This document shows, piece after piece, positions 1 through 11,560 of a stretch of DNA of 64,000 bases. The stretch's first letter is position 1; each line of letters begins with the position of its first letter. The translations under genes were made by a program, and so were the position numbers. The DNA comes from Castor canadensis (lineage: Eukaryota; Chordata; Mammalia; Rodentia; Castoridae): positions 133,495,490 through 133,559,489 of the forward strand of contig NC_133396.1 of the NCBI RefSeq assembly GCF_047511655.1, given 5' to 3'. Below the pieces are notes generated by a model, which was not told the origin of the DNA, made no database searches, and worked only from the letters and a program-made list of their open reading frames with translations.

Positions 1-514
1 TCACTTTTAAACTGCTCTCCTGTACAAATACAAACATCATTATTGAAGGCCACATTTAAAAATCTTTATCATGGTATTTATTGTGGTAGTAAAAATGGAT
101 ATGATCTCATTGTCTACCAACAGGGTAAGAGTTAAAAGCTATATACTCTTATTAGGGAATATTAAGTAACTTTAAAGTGATTTAAAGTTCTGCTTATTGA
201 TTTGAGAGCTTATAATGTATTAAGTGGGAAAACCAAGTTCCACCAAAATATTTATAGCCTTTTCTAATATTTGAAGCAATAAACAAGCAATAACTTCCAC
301 ATCCACTTAAACTTCTTCCTACCATTTCACTGGGATAATGGGAGGGCTTACCTCTTTCATCTCTCTACTTTTACTGTCTTTTGTCCAGTGTTGGAAAACC
401 AGTGTTTCATGTAACATCAACCAGTTTTCTAGCTGTTTACGCTGGGAGAGTTAATCTGGGCCCTGTCACTCTGTTTATGGTCCATATGAAAATTCCACTA
501 ATATTTTATGGCTG
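1..514. other. no identified feature
   Basis: Left edge of the window; AT-rich sequence with no gene or classified repeat. Confidence 0.45.
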
Positions 515-650
515 TTGTTGTTGTTTTGTTTTAGTTTTTTTGAGATGGCCTCTTGCTGGGTTGTCCAAGCTGGTGTTGAATTCCTGAGGTTAATCATTCC
601 TCCTACTAACTAGCTGGGACTTTAAGTGTGTGTTACCAGGTCCTGCTAAA
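515..650 (-). mobile_element. B1-like SINE, degraded
   Basis: Reverse complement of a 7SL-derived B1-type monomer: T-rich left end, then GAGATGGCCTCTTGCTGGGT, and a right end resembling AGCTGGGACTTTAAGTGTGT. Many substitutions mark it as old. Confidence 0.7.
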
Positions 651-764
651 TTATACCAATTTTAAATTTAGATTGACACTCCTCTGTTTTTTGGGTTTTT
701 TTCTGGCTTCCATCTATGTGGCTCCTCAGTATTCCTTTTTCCTCTTATTTTAATTTTTGCATGG

Positions 765-837
765 TTTGGGAGGAGGTTGTCAAACCCAGGGCCTCATCAA
801 TGCCAGACAAGTTCTCCAACACTGCACCATGCCCCTA
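765..837 (-). mobile_element. ID-like SINE, degraded
   Basis: The + strand shows CAAACCCAGGGCCTCATCAA, then a diverged version of the 'tgccaggcaagt...ctacaccatgcccc' family text. Confidence 0.75.
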
Positions 838-2774
838 GTGCTGCCTTTTCCTCCTAATAATCAAGATCAGTAATCCAAGCCAATAATCAAACCCACTTCT
901 GTCTGTTTGCTTAAAGGCTGAAGAGTCTGAAATATCTAAGTGGTAGCTGTAAATAAAACTGGTACCTTTTCCCTCCTGGTTAACTAATAACCAGACTCCC
1001 CCAGAGGAGGGGTGTCCAAGCCAAAAGCAGAGGTGAAGAAATCATAGAATGAAAATCAGTTGCTGATGAAATTTTCATGGTTTTTCAGCATCTGTTTTGT
1101 CTGGAACTATGTGTTTCACTTTCATTTGAATAATGGTATACCACTGACTATGCCCAATCCTATGATAGTAATGGTGTCCTGTTGCCACCTCATGTTTCAA
1201 AGTCAGACTTTCATTTTTTGCCAAGGATGGATCAAGAACTGTTCTTCAGAAGAGAACTGGTACTGCTAAAATATGTGACTTTGCTTTAAGACCATGGGAG
1301 CCAACACTAGAATTACTTTCACCAAATTTGCACAAAGCATCACATCCAGCTAGACACTTGAGTATAATTAAAGCTGCACAGTAATTGAATCACATTTTTG
1401 TTAAGTTTTCACTTGCTCTGGGACCCATGAAAAGTATTTTCACCTTTTGGTAAATTAGATAAGTTGGTGGAGAAAGTATGTTTAGATGTGTTTGTTATAT
1501 ATTACTTCCAAATTCAAAAGCTGTTCACCAAGCAAGTGCTGTTCTTTTTTTGTAGTGAGCAGTGAAAAGGTATGAGAACTTCTCTTTGGAGAAGGCATAA
1601 AGACAGGTCCAATTTCACCAGATCTCCAAGAACTTTGCTGAAGTGGCAGATCCCTGCATGTTAATAGAATTAATTCTCTATGCTTGACACACTAGTATTT
1701 TATCAAGACGTCCTGCATAGGTGTCACGTCATTGACCTCAATGTAAGGGACAAGTGTAAGCTTCTGTGGGATGATGAGATGGTAATCATCTTTGGGGACC
1801 CCATAGTGGCATAGAACCAGTGAGCTATCAGCACTCTAGAATAAGACAGAAAAGGTGAAAGTCAACTTCTGTTTTCTCTGTGAGCATAGAGTGAGAGTAT
1901 ATGGACTTCAGTAGCTGCATGACATCTGCCCAGCGGTGTTAATTTGTTCCAGGAAAAGACACATCTGCAGCAGATGCAGATTGGAGCCAAAAATTATTGA
2001 AAACAATGATTTAACTATTATAGAAAATAATTAAATGTGACAGTATTTTCAGACAATTGGATACTTCAATTTTTATTTCTTGACTGATTTTTATGGATGG
2101 ACTCATTAGTTTGAAAATTCTGAAAGTTACATTTGATGCAAATTAATAATTTGAATTTAGTTTATAGAAAATAAATGCAGCCTAGGACATTTTTCTGTCC
2201 TCTGCTTCATATTCCTGTCTGGCTGTTTTTTAATATCTACTTTGAAATGAGAACTCAATGTCTGTAAAAAATATCTCCTACATTAAACAATAAATAATCT
2301 TTCATTTTCTGTGTGTTCAATTCCCTTGTTTTTCATTATAACTCCTGGTGATAAAAATGCAAATTTAATATATAAATTATGTTCACTTAAAAATATATTT
2401 ACACAAGTTTCAGGTGAAAAAACTGCCTTTCAGCCAAATGTAAATCATGCCACTTGGTAAAATGAGCACAAAACACTTTTAGGAAAAGTATATATTCCCA
2501 AAAATAATAACTCTAATGTGACTTGAGAGCATGACTCTTATGAACAAAAAATGTATGGGTTGAAAATTTAGATGAATCAAACACAAGGTGTGGAAATTCA
2601 TGGCCTCAGTGAATCTTTGGACAGAAATAATATTGAGCTGTTGCCAGAATGCAAGCCAAATGTAAGCTAAAGAAACACAGGATAACTGGAATATAAAACT
2701 TCTGAAGTCCTAAATATGCAGGCTCTGAAAGTCTGACGGTGGTATTGAGGCATAGCTACACTAACAACACATTT
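838..2774. other. unassigned AT-rich sequence
   Basis: About 1.9 kb with no classified repeat; it contains the exon-like minus-strand opening at 1690-1836. The 69-codon opening 1060-1269 is not recognisable. 2000-2420 is strongly AT-rich. Confidence 0.45.
1690..1836 (-). other. exon-like minus-strand opening, status unknown
   Basis: Read on the minus strand, a polypyrimidine stretch ending TTCTAG at 1837-1832 resembles a splice acceptor. It is followed by an open frame of about 46 codons (beginning S-A-D-S-S-L-V-L-C-H-Y-G-V-P, ending D-V-L-I-K-Y) that closes with TAG near 1692. The flanking minus-strand sequence has scattered protein-like segments in shifting frames, so a decayed processed pseudogene is also possible. 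I do not recognise the protein. A chance opening is the default reading. Confidence 0.2.
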
Positions 2775-2870
2775 ATTGAAAACCTACTAGTTGCCAGGCT
2801 TATATTAGAAGCTGTGGATTCAAAGATGAACAAGTCATTAACCTGTTCTTGAACAGTGTGCTTATCGTCC
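2775..2870 (+). repeat. mammalian-wide repeat fragment (MIR/L2-like)
   Basis: The text 'tttattgaaaacctac.agttgccaggc' followed by 'gctgtggattcaaagatgaacaag' resembles a widely dispersed ancient mammalian repeat with 'tgagcacctactatgtgccaggcact'. Strongly diverged. Confidence 0.45.
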
Positions 2871-2884
2871 CCTGGGCTGGGGAT

Positions 2885-2940
2885 TTTGGGGTGGGGGAAG
2901 TAGAAAGGGAGGAAGGGAGAGAGAGAGAGAAAAAAAATAT
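2885..2940 (+). repeat. purine-rich low-complexity tract
   Basis: GGGGTGGGGGAAG followed by GGAA/GA-rich sequence and a short (GA)n run ending in As. A simple-sequence stretch with no coding content. Confidence 0.75.
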
Positions 2941-3119
2941 CTAGAATTCAGTGCACAGTAACAAGGATTTTTAAATGTTTATGGCCACTTGAGGAGAGAT
3001 TGCTGTTTTCATAGAGAAGTAAATAAAGGCTTTATAGAGGGTATGAGTTTTGAATGTTACAAGATAGAAAATAGGGTAAATACTCTGAATGTTGCTATGC
3101 AGAAAGTTGTTTATGTAAT

Positions 3120-3215
3120 GCATTAGAGATTAGCATGATTAAATCTATCTATTATCTGTTGTTGCAAATAAATTACCTAAAAGCAAGTGACTTAAAACAA
3201 AAATCATTTATCATT
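3120..3215 (-). mobile_element. LTR-like (MLT-type) fragment
   Basis: 'tctgttgttgcaaataaattacctaaaagcaagtgacttaaaac' resembles the reverse complement of the end of MaLR/MLT-type LTRs. Short and diverged; the family assignment is weak. Confidence 0.4.
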
Positions 3216-3334
3216 ATAGGTAATGCATCCATAAAGACTGTCTGAAATGCCACAAAAAGTTAATTCCTCTAGTCTCTGTTCCCATGTTACACCTTACACT
3301 ATAACTAGCTGCTTCCTTTCCCAGACAGGGGCTT

Positions 3335-3625
3335 TGCAAACAATGGTGCCCAGGACATCTGGTCTGCTGTCTATGTTTGTAAATAAAGTTTTATTGGAAA
3401 ACAACCATGCTCATTTGTTTACTGCTTGTCTATGCCCGTGTTTATGCTACAACAGCAGAACTGCGTATTGATAAATTCCAGACCGGTGGTGTTCACCGAA
3501 CTTTTGTGGTGATGTGGGCTATACAATACTTGAAGTATGGTTACTGTGACTGGGAAACTGAATTTTAAATTTTACTTAATTCTAATTAATTTAAATCTAA
3601 ATAGCATCATGTGGATATCAGACAG
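3335..3625 (+). mobile_element. hAT-type DNA transposon remnants (two pieces)
   Basis: The left part contains 'tttgtaaataaagttttattggaaaacaaccatgctcattt', a familiar non-autonomous repeat signature. The right part (about 3540-3625) reads 'gggaaactgaattttaaattttacttaattctaattaatttaaa', typical of a hAT-Charlie-like end. They may be two adjacent elements. The open frame across 3247-3471 is a by-product of the repeat. Confidence 0.5.
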
Positions 3626-6560
3626 CCTAGTTCTGATAGCAAGTTCCCTGAGGCTAGTAATCTGTTTTTGGTTATTATTTTTATCCAGTTCTATCCCATC
3701 ATGCCCAATATGCTGCTTTATAATTAGTTAACTCAATAACAGTCTCAAGTATTGACTGAATTAAATTTATCGTGGTTGTTTTCTCTTATTTTGGTCAAAC
3801 TTCATAAAAGAAACTAAATTTTTTTTTCTCAGAATGATTAATGTTTGGCTCTGCCAGGCCCAGAGGTTTCTCAAAAATGTTCTAGCCTACAGGGATTTTT
3901 CTCTCTGAAGGAGCTGCTTTCTTTGAGGACCTAGTCCACAGCATGGAGAATTCAACTAAGTTATTTAGATTTGCCCACTGTCAGATGGTGGGGCAAGAAC
4001 GTGCCGCTCCAGAGCACCTCAGAAAGGGAGTGTGCTTCCTCAGGGGAAGAAAAGCTTGCTTGAAATCCCAAAGCCTGGGACTCTCAGTGACTCACGGAGT
4101 TCCACACATAGTCACTTCACCCAGTGCAGCAGTCAGCTCCAGGTACTGCAGCAACCCAGGAACTGCAATTCCTCAAAGCCCCAGTGCTGAGTGGGCTCAT
4201 CCAAGCCACTGCTTTGTTTCCTTAGGGTAATTTTCCGCCTAGCCTCTGGATCCATCTGTTTTATTCCATATTTCTTACATACTTTGCATCCCAGAGAACA
4301 GGAGTGGAGGTGTAAATTGGTTCTTTATATAATTGGGGCGGGGTTGTTAAATCAAATAAAAAGTGCTGTTATATTTTCTTCCGCATCAGGGCATTTTTGA
4401 CTTATATTTGCCTTATGAAATGGTGCCATTCAAAGAACAGCCAAATTTTGTGTTTGTTTGTTTGTTTACTCACGTAACAGTTGCTTTAATAAGAAAAATT
4501 TATCTGCTTTCACTCAAGAAAAGGGATACACTGATTGAAGGAAGGAAGGAAAGAAGACAGAAAGAAAAGGAAAGGAGGAGAGCCAGGGAAAGAAGGAAGG
4601 AGGACAGACATGTTTATATATACTTCATCTATCTTGTGGATGGGACCCTTTTATTCACACAGTTCTTTACTGATGACCCTTTACCTTCCCCTCCATACTT
4701 TCACTACCATAAATAATTGCCATTCTACTTATCACATTTTGCACTTGATACAGTGTTTCTACAGGATACATTAAGAATATACACATTTTATAATTGTATT
4801 ACAAAAATGTTTGTCATTTAAGTATTTGTATTTCTGTTTTCTTTGGGAAATTGAAAGTTCAGCCATGCTGGACCTACATTCCTACCAGGTCTTCAGAGCT
4901 GCAGTCTTTAGTCTGGGTCTGTATTGTCCAGTTCACCATTTTCCCCCACGTTCCCGCTGCTTCTTCTTTAGTTTGAGATACCTGCCCAGGTTTCCTGAAC
5001 CTCTGAGCTCATAGTCACGTTGGCGGAAGGCTGAGACAGTGAAAATATTGGAGTGTGTTTTGCAAAGGGATACACAGGATAGGGAGAGGTGGGGCTCCAG
5101 CAGTGTGAACAGAAGCATTGCAGGTTTTTCTCTGTATAATAGACATGTGGTACTCAGATCCTGCTCCAAGAAACAAGGCAAAAGGAACACAGTTGGAGGC
5201 CAACTGACTTTGCACTGCCCTCAGGATCCACCTCAGGTTTGGGCTGAGCTGATCTTTTCTTGGTCAACCTCCAGCCAGTGATTGAGCACTAGGGGATAAA
5301 GGCCTTGCCATTCCTGCCCAACATGGAGTCTCCTGAGGGTGTTTTTCCAGGCTCCACACTGGAGACTTTGCCAGATCTGCCTTCTGGTAGGAGGCCCTCC
5401 CTGCCAAGTTGTTTTTCCTTTCTCCTTTCCATTTCCTAGGTGACTATGAGTGTCTTGTTTGGAGGGATTTCCCTGTGGATTCTGCAGCCTCATCCTTGAA
5501 TCTTTTGTGGGCGTTGTTCCCCGTAAACTGCTGGCTCTCCTTACTCCTTATCAGCATCTGCTTCCGGAAGGGCCCAATAGCTCTTTGTAAATCAGTGCTG
5601 TTAGGCAGGACCACGTAAATATGCAGTCACTACATAAATCCGAGGCAAATGCTGAAGTGTAAGAAATTAAAGTAATTGAATACAAGTGGTATGAACACTT
5701 TTTTCAAAATCAATCATAAACCTCTAATTCTGCTTAACATTGTATAATTTTTTAACAGAAGAAAGAGACTAAGCTAATGTATTTCCAGATTTTTAATTGT
5801 CATTTCAGAAGGACCATTTGCATATTACCTCCTCATATCATTTTCTTGAACAGAATATGCTTGATATGTTGAAAGGCCGGATGTCTTAAATTCACAGGAG
5901 ATTTACCTGCATCTGGTTTTGCCTGACATTGCAATATTTATTGAAAAGACGGGTGGGTAGATTTGGGATTTATATTCTTCCAATCTTTAGAATTCACAAA
6001 TGCACCTCTGTTATTCTAATTGGATTTGAATCCCTGACACTTGTTTAAAATTGGTTTCTCTTGTTATTAAGAGTTTCCTATTTCTTTATTGAAAATCTTC
6101 CATGTATTTTATCACTGGCTTGCTGGGAGGGAAATAATGAATTAACTCAGAGCAAAATAATGCACATATAAAAGCAAGACTACAAGGAAACCTCAGGGGT
6201 ATAGTTTTATGCTTCTAACATTTATGTTTTCCATATTTATGTTCTCAGCAGGTAGCCATATGCATCTTTAAATGATGTTTATAAACAAATAAATATTTAT
6301 GCCTTTGTTTACTTATGTTTAAGGAAGCCCTGGGTATAGCACAGGAAACAAAGCATGGATCTAATCTGAATGATGTACCTTGAAAACACATAGTATATTT
6401 TATTTCTCTTAATTTTGCTCTAGGCAGCAAGCAAAATAGCAACAATTTATCAAATGATTGATTAAAAGAAGCAAGATGATGTTCTATAGAAGATAATTTT
6501 ATAATCTCTTCATTCTGTAGGTCCAACTTATTCTTTCACTATTTATTTATTTACTGTTTA
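3626..6560. other. no identified gene; unassigned sequence
   Basis: About 2.9 kb with no recognised gene or intact repeat apart from the purine tract listed separately. The 95-codon opening at 3943-4230 and the overlapping openings on both strands at 4930-5620 have no recognisable domain; the second area is relatively GC-rich and may be an unclassified old repeat. A (TTTG)n run sits at about 4452-4467. Confidence 0.5.
4537..4609 (+). repeat. GAAG-rich polypurine tract
   Basis: About 70 bases nearly all purine, built on GAAG/GGAA units. It makes two overlapping frames code for Lys/Glu/Arg-rich peptides that are artefacts. Long purine tracts of this type can form triplex (H-) DNA. Confidence 0.8.
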
Positions 6561-6561
6561 A

Positions 6562-7310
6562 TTCTTTTTTTGTTTGTCTGTTTTATTGTTGTGCTGGCAT
6601 TTATAAAAAGTCTTAGCAAATACATCATACTTGAGTTCACCTCCTCCACCATTCTCTTTTATTTCCCCCTGCCCCCATTCCTGGAACAGTTTCAACAGGT
6701 ATCATTTTTCCATTTTCATACATGTGTACACAGTATTTATACCATATTCACACTCCTCCACCCTTTTCCCACCTCCTGCCCCTCCCAGTGTATACCATCC
6801 TCTCCTCACCGCCGCCCCCCTCCCCCAGCAGGACCTATTCTGCCCTTTCCTGTTCTCCGGTTTTGTAAAAGAAACAAAAGGAAAAGACATTTTGCTTAAG
6901 ATAGCTACACAGGGAGTTTCCTGTGACATTTCCATGTGTAGATGTATGATAGGCCAATTTGGTCATCTCCTCTATTTGTCTTCCTTCTACTTTAGTCCTT
7001 TTCTTATGGTGGTTTCAACTGGCTTAAAATTTTTATATTCATTCTTGTATAGAGTACATCAATCATATTCACCTTCTTGGCTTCCTTCTTTTACCTTCCC
7101 CCTCTCGTATGTGACCTCCCCTTAGCATGACCTGTTTTTCATAATACTGCTGCATTTGTATTAGGTCTGTATTCCACATTAGAGAGAGAACATGCAGCTT
7201 TTGACCTTCTGAGCCTGGCTAGCTTCACTTAAGATGATGTTCTTCAGTTCCATCCATTTACCTGCAAATGACAAAATTTCATTCTTCTTTGTGGCCGAAT
7301 AGTAGAATTT
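6562..7310 (-). mobile_element. LINE-1 3' end, 5'-truncated
   Basis: On the minus strand it reads as the terminal part of L1 ORF2 followed by a 3'UTR. The + strand shows C-rich blocks (about 6660-6835) that are the reverse of the G-rich L1 3'UTR, then sequence equivalent to the ORF2 end ('ttcagttccatccatttacctgcaaatgacaaaatttc'). The ORFs here on either strand are not genes. It is closely related to the copies at 44.1 kb and 30.2 kb. Confidence 0.8.
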
Positions 7311-7707
7311 CAGATACTCTTAAATTCAAGTTTCTAATTGGTATGAACAGTGGTGCCACTCTATTGTGCTGAAATAAATAATCTTTTTTTATTAATTCTT
7401 ATTAATTTAGCACTAATGGCTTAATTATTATTTATTATTAATTAATTTAATTCTTTTCAAAACTAAGGGAATTCAAAACTGTTTCAAAAGACATCTTCAA
7501 GTAATTGCATATTTTCTTTCAGAGGCTTTTGTTTTTCAAAAGTGTTGCACATGTGATTATCATGATAATATGTTTAGTATTAATTATCATTCAATTTCAA
7601 ATCAAGCCTCTGACATTTCTTTAGGTTTCCAGTACAATTTGTGGGGGTATTGTGTTTTAAACTACTCTGACACACTTCAAATGAGAAGAGCTAAAAAATA
7701 TTGTCTT

Positions 7708-7808
7708 GAGGGAGGTCAATCTTAGATACATTGTAAGCACTTTCATAGATGTCACAATGTACCCCTGGTACAACTATAATATGCCAGCAAATAAAAAAAT
7801 GAAATAAA
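7708..7808 (+). mobile_element. very short LINE-1 3'-end insertion with target-site duplication
   Basis: Only about 100 bases of L1 3' terminus ('tgtcacaatgtacccctggtacaac', 'gccagcaaataaaaaaatg'). It is bounded by 19-base direct repeats AGCTAAAAAATATTGTCTT (7689-7707) and the same string with one change (7809-7827), the hallmark of target-primed reverse transcription that stopped early. Confidence 0.85.
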
Positions 7809-7909
7809 AGCTAAAAAATACTGTCTTAGGAAAGAGTCATCTCAGCACAAAAAGGTTCTATGAAATCATTGATAATTTACTGATAGTGGTCACTCAATTA
7901 ACTAGATAT

Positions 7910-8285
7910 GTGTATTAGTTTAGTAGGAATGCCCTAACAAAGTGCCACAAATTTTGTGGCTTAAAGCAACAGGAATTTATTCTGTCCTATTTTTGCAGGT
8001 TATAAGTCCAAAATCCCAGTGGGGATGACTCCTGCTGAAGGTTCTGAGTGGGATCTGCTCCTTGCCTCTCTCTAGCTTCTAGTGGCTGCCGGACATCCTC
8101 AGCTTGTAGATGCCTCATTCCTGTTTCTGTCTCCTTCTCCACATGGTTTTTTCCTCCTGTGTCTGTCACTGGGCCTCTTCTCTTCCTACAAGAACCTTAG
8201 TAATATTGGACATGAGGCTGCCTTAATTCAGAATGATTTCATCTTAAGGTGATTACATATCTACTGAGAACTCCTGTATGAATCT
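7910..8285 (-). mobile_element. MLT1-like MaLR LTR
   Basis: The + strand reads as the reverse of an MLT1-type LTR: 'ccctaacaaagtgccacaaattttgtggcttaaa' and 'cacatggttttttcctcctgtgtctgt', then 'ggcctcttctcttcctacaagaacc'. Old, with no coding remnants. Confidence 0.75.
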
Positions 8286-8289
8286 GATT

Positions 8290-8480
8290 TTCATTATTAT
8301 AACAAAATAACTGAAGCTGTAGCTAATATTCCCTTCCAAGGGCAAGGCTACCAATGATCTAAGGACCTAATAGGCCTCATCTCATAAAGTTTCCAGTAGC
8401 TCCCACATCATCACACTGGGTGAAAGTCCACGCAACATGAAATAGTCCAAATATTCTGAACATACACCTGAGAGTATGAA
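8290..8480 (-). mobile_element. second LTR-like remnant
   Basis: 'attataacaaaataactgaag', 'attcccttccaagggcaaggc' and 'aggcctcatctcataaag' resemble the reverse of the LTR family also seen, better preserved, at 26.1 kb. Truncated; adjacent to the MLT1-like LTR. Confidence 0.5.
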
Positions 8481-8779
8481 TCCCAGGCTAACTCAGTCCA
8501 ACTCTTGTCCAAATCTCTTTCAGTCTTGGATCAGAATCACGTAGTAGGAAAACTTGGTATACAAACATCATGTTTAATCCCCTGATGCTGTAATATCCTG
8601 AGGTTGCCTAGGTTTTAGGTTTAAATTCATATCCCATTATAAGACGGCATTTTTGTTGACACTGGAACTTAGTGTGTCCTCACATACACAAAGAAGATGG
8701 GGCATGTAGTGGAGAGAATACAGGATTTGGTCAGAGCCAGAGCTCAAACCTTTCACTAAAATTTTAATCTTTTAAATAT

Positions 8780-8858
8780 TTTTTGCAGCTCTGGGGATCA
8801 AGCCCAGGGCCTCACACATGCCAGGCAAGTGATCTACCACTAGGCTACACCCCCACCT
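8780..8858 (-). mobile_element. ID-like SINE
   Basis: The + strand shows GGGGATCAAGCCCAGGGCCT, then 'cacatgccaggcaagtgatctaccactaggctacacccccac', near-canonical ID-family text in reverse. Confidence 0.85.
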
Positions 8859-8904
8859 AACTTTGAGTCCTAAGCAAATTGTTTATCTGTAAAATAGTGC
8901 TAGT

Positions 8905-9140
8905 ATTTTGGAGGATTGAATAACTGATGCTTGTTTAGCATTTGTCACATGTTCCAGGTGCTTTGTACATATTAACTTAAGTCATTCTTATACAGCCTGC
9001 CCATGAGGCAAGTGTTGCAGGCTCCATATTAAAGGGGAAAGTAGAGACAAAAAGATTTAATAGTGCTCCTAACATCAATTAGCTAGCAGCAATACAGCTG
9101 AAAACTGAACTGAAACATTCTGGTTTTGAGGTTCATGCTC
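8905..9140 (-). mobile_element. MIR element
   Basis: The + strand carries the reversed MIR core: 'cttgtacatattaacttaagtca', 'cccatgaggcaagtgttg', 'ttaaaggggaaagtagagac'. Ancient tRNA-derived SINE, strongly diverged. Confidence 0.65.
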
Positions 9141-9161
9141 TTTTTATCTTCCTTCCTTTTT

Positions 9162-9268
9162 CTTTTTAGACAGAGTTCACTATTTACCCAGGTTAGCCTA
9201 GAACTTGTGATCCTTCTGCCTCAGTCTACCAAGTGCAGGAATTACAGGTGTGTGTCACTACATCTAAT
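9162..9268 (-). mobile_element. B1-like SINE
   Basis: The + strand shows AGACAGAGTTCACTATTTAC, 'aggttagcctagaacttgtgatccttctgcctcagtc', then 'attacaggtgtgtgtcac': a 7SL-derived monomer in reverse. Confidence 0.8.
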
Positions 9269-9352
9269 GCATCTATACTCTTAGTAACTTCATATTGTCT
9301 CTGCAGTAAAACATTTGTCACAGAGACTGACCCAGATATCTTTGTACCTCTT

Positions 9353-9450
9353 TAAAAAAATATTTTATTAGTGTATATTATTTATACAGGGGGTTTCATT
9401 GTGACATTTCCATATCTGCTTGCAATGTTTCTTGTTGAGGTTCATCTCCT
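9353..9450 (-). mobile_element. short LINE-1 3' end
   Basis: 'tacagggggtttcattgtgacatttccatat' is the reverse of the L1 3' end that reads 'atggaaatgtcacaatgaaaccc' at 13.15 kb. The T/A-rich left end is the tail. The nearby 66-codon opening is a by-product. Confidence 0.7.
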
Positions 9451-10440
9451 CTCTGTATATTTCAGTTGTTCATGTGGAGATACTTCCACATACCTGTGTT
9501 TTTATTGGCCAAAAATAGATCCAAATTTAGCACTGAAGATTACAAGTTATGGAAAAAAGGTTTTACATTAAAAAACTAAAGTGTGATGTTTTCAGAAGGA
9601 CGTGGAATGTTGTTTTCTTTTCATTTCACTTTTCCAGGGATGCTTGACTTCTTCATGTGATGACCATCAAGAATATTTTACAGTCTCTAACACGTGCCAG
9701 TGAATATACAGTTGTGCAGTGCATGAAGAATGTTTCAACCACTCTGAAGCATTTGAAACTGTTCAGCCATATTTAAATAATACGCAGGTATTAATTTTCT
9801 GTCCTCATTGCTGCATGACTGCATAGAAGTAGAAATATGTGACTAATTTATTTCTCTGATGGACCATTATGACCAACCTGAATACCAAAATTCCTGAACA
9901 CTGCCACAAACACAACAGTACATGATAATACCTCTTCAAATTCACATTTAGGGTTTTAGGGACCTTGTCTCCATAACCTTGACATTCACAGGGAACAAAG
10001 TGAAAACCCTGCAAGGGAAAGTTAGTTGCCAGCAGCTGTCAACCTCCTCCTGCAGCGAGGAAGAATGAAGTCTTTTTTGTTTTAGTGGGCAAAAAGGGTT
10101 AATTTCTGGTTCATGGCACTAGATAGTGGGTGTCCACTATCTGAGGAGGGGCTGAGGGAATCTGGTAGGAGGGTAAATCAAAAGTGTCTGGCACGTTTGA
10201 GGAGCAGGCAGTGGGAAGCCCCAGTCTCACTGCTGATAACTTATCTGTCTCCCTGCTGGGCCATGGTATCTAAAATATGGCCAGCGTATATTTTATGTTT
10301 GTGGCACTATGGAGGTAGTCATACAAAATTACATCTTTTGAAAAGTTAAATGATGTAATATTTTAAATTCCCCAAATATACACCAAACAAAAGTTAAATA
10401 TACTAGATGTTAGGTGTACTAGATGTTAAACCACTGAGAT
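9451..10440. other. no identified feature
   Basis: About 1 kb of apparently unique AT-rich sequence. Small openings (9805-10014 minus, 10113-10349 plus) show no recognisable domain or splice context. Confidence 0.5.
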
Positions 10441-11560
10441 TGAATCCATGTTTGCATCGTTCTTGCTTCCATTTTTTCCTCTTCTTTTGAAAAGCATCTA
10501 TTTGTATGAAACTTATAAAAGAAAGAATGATAATCTTTTTCATCTGTGCTCCTGCCCACACCAAATCACTTTACCCATTCTAGGTTTTTCTGCATCAATC
10601 TCTGAAAGATGAAAGTTATTTAGAAAATATATCCATAGTATTATATGTCACCTAAGTAATTAATAGTAATGCCTTAATATACTTGAATATCCACTCAATG
10701 TCCAAATATTCCTGCTTATTGCTTTTTATTTTCTGTAATTTGTAGGTTTTGATCAGAACTGAACTGATGCCCACACATGGAAATTGGTTGATGGATCCCT
10801 TGTCTCTCTTTTCATCTGTAGAATCTTTGTCCCTATCTCTATTCTTTTTCCTTGCTGTTTATCTGTTGAAGAATCCACTCTCCAGGCTCTACTTATTGCA
10901 TCCTAGGAGCTCCATTTAACGTGTTCCTTTGTCCTCTGTTTTTCAATAAATTGTGAGTTGGGTTTTGACATTTAAGTGTATATAAGTTTTCTTTCTTCGC
11001 AAGATTATTTTATATATACCATATGTACTTCTACCAAAGGACACAAAAATGTTGATTTGTCTTTTCTGATGACTGCTCAGGTGAGCTGAGAATCCTTTAT
11101 TATCATCCTTTTTCTAAATAAATAAATGCTACAGATACAGTTAAATTTCTACCTCACTACTTCTTTCCTCAGAGCTAAACACTACCCTGCACTTGTGTAT
11201 TTCATGTTTGTACATGTTTTATAGCTGCACTCTATGTGCATATTTAATAAACTAGATTCAAATGTGTTTGCATGCTTGTGTGTTTTCTATCACACTACAT
11301 ACATATATTTGTAGCTTTCTTTTGAGACTGACATACGTTGATTTGTAAGGACCTAATTGACCTTTTTAAACTACAGTTTAAAATTCATTATATGAGTGAA
11401 TTTTACTTCATTTCATCAATTTCTCTAATTATGGACAATTATGACACTTTCAGTTTATCCTTTTATAAATGAGACTGTAATGAAGATTCTTGTACCTGAG
11501 TCCTTATGTATATCTACTTTAGTTACTCTATTGTAGGTACCTAAAAGGCAAAGTTCTGGT
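10440..11560 (-). mobile_element. old LINE-1 (L1M-like) 3' region
   Basis: The + strand contains reversed old-L1 3'UTR phrases such as 'tttgatcagaactgaactgatgcccacacatggaaattggttgatgg' and, further right, ORF2-end-like text ('tatgagtgaattttacttcatttcatcaat', 'atgagactgtaatgaagattcttgtacc'). Highly diverged; boundaries are soft. Confidence 0.5.

Noticed and set aside
4363..4716. 117-codon Lys/Glu/Arg-rich ORF
   Set aside because: Its charged core is the GAAG polypurine tract.
6570..7125. 109- and 164-codon + strand ORFs rich in Pro/Ser/Phe
   Set aside because: They are antisense to the G-rich L1 3'UTR and ORF2 end.
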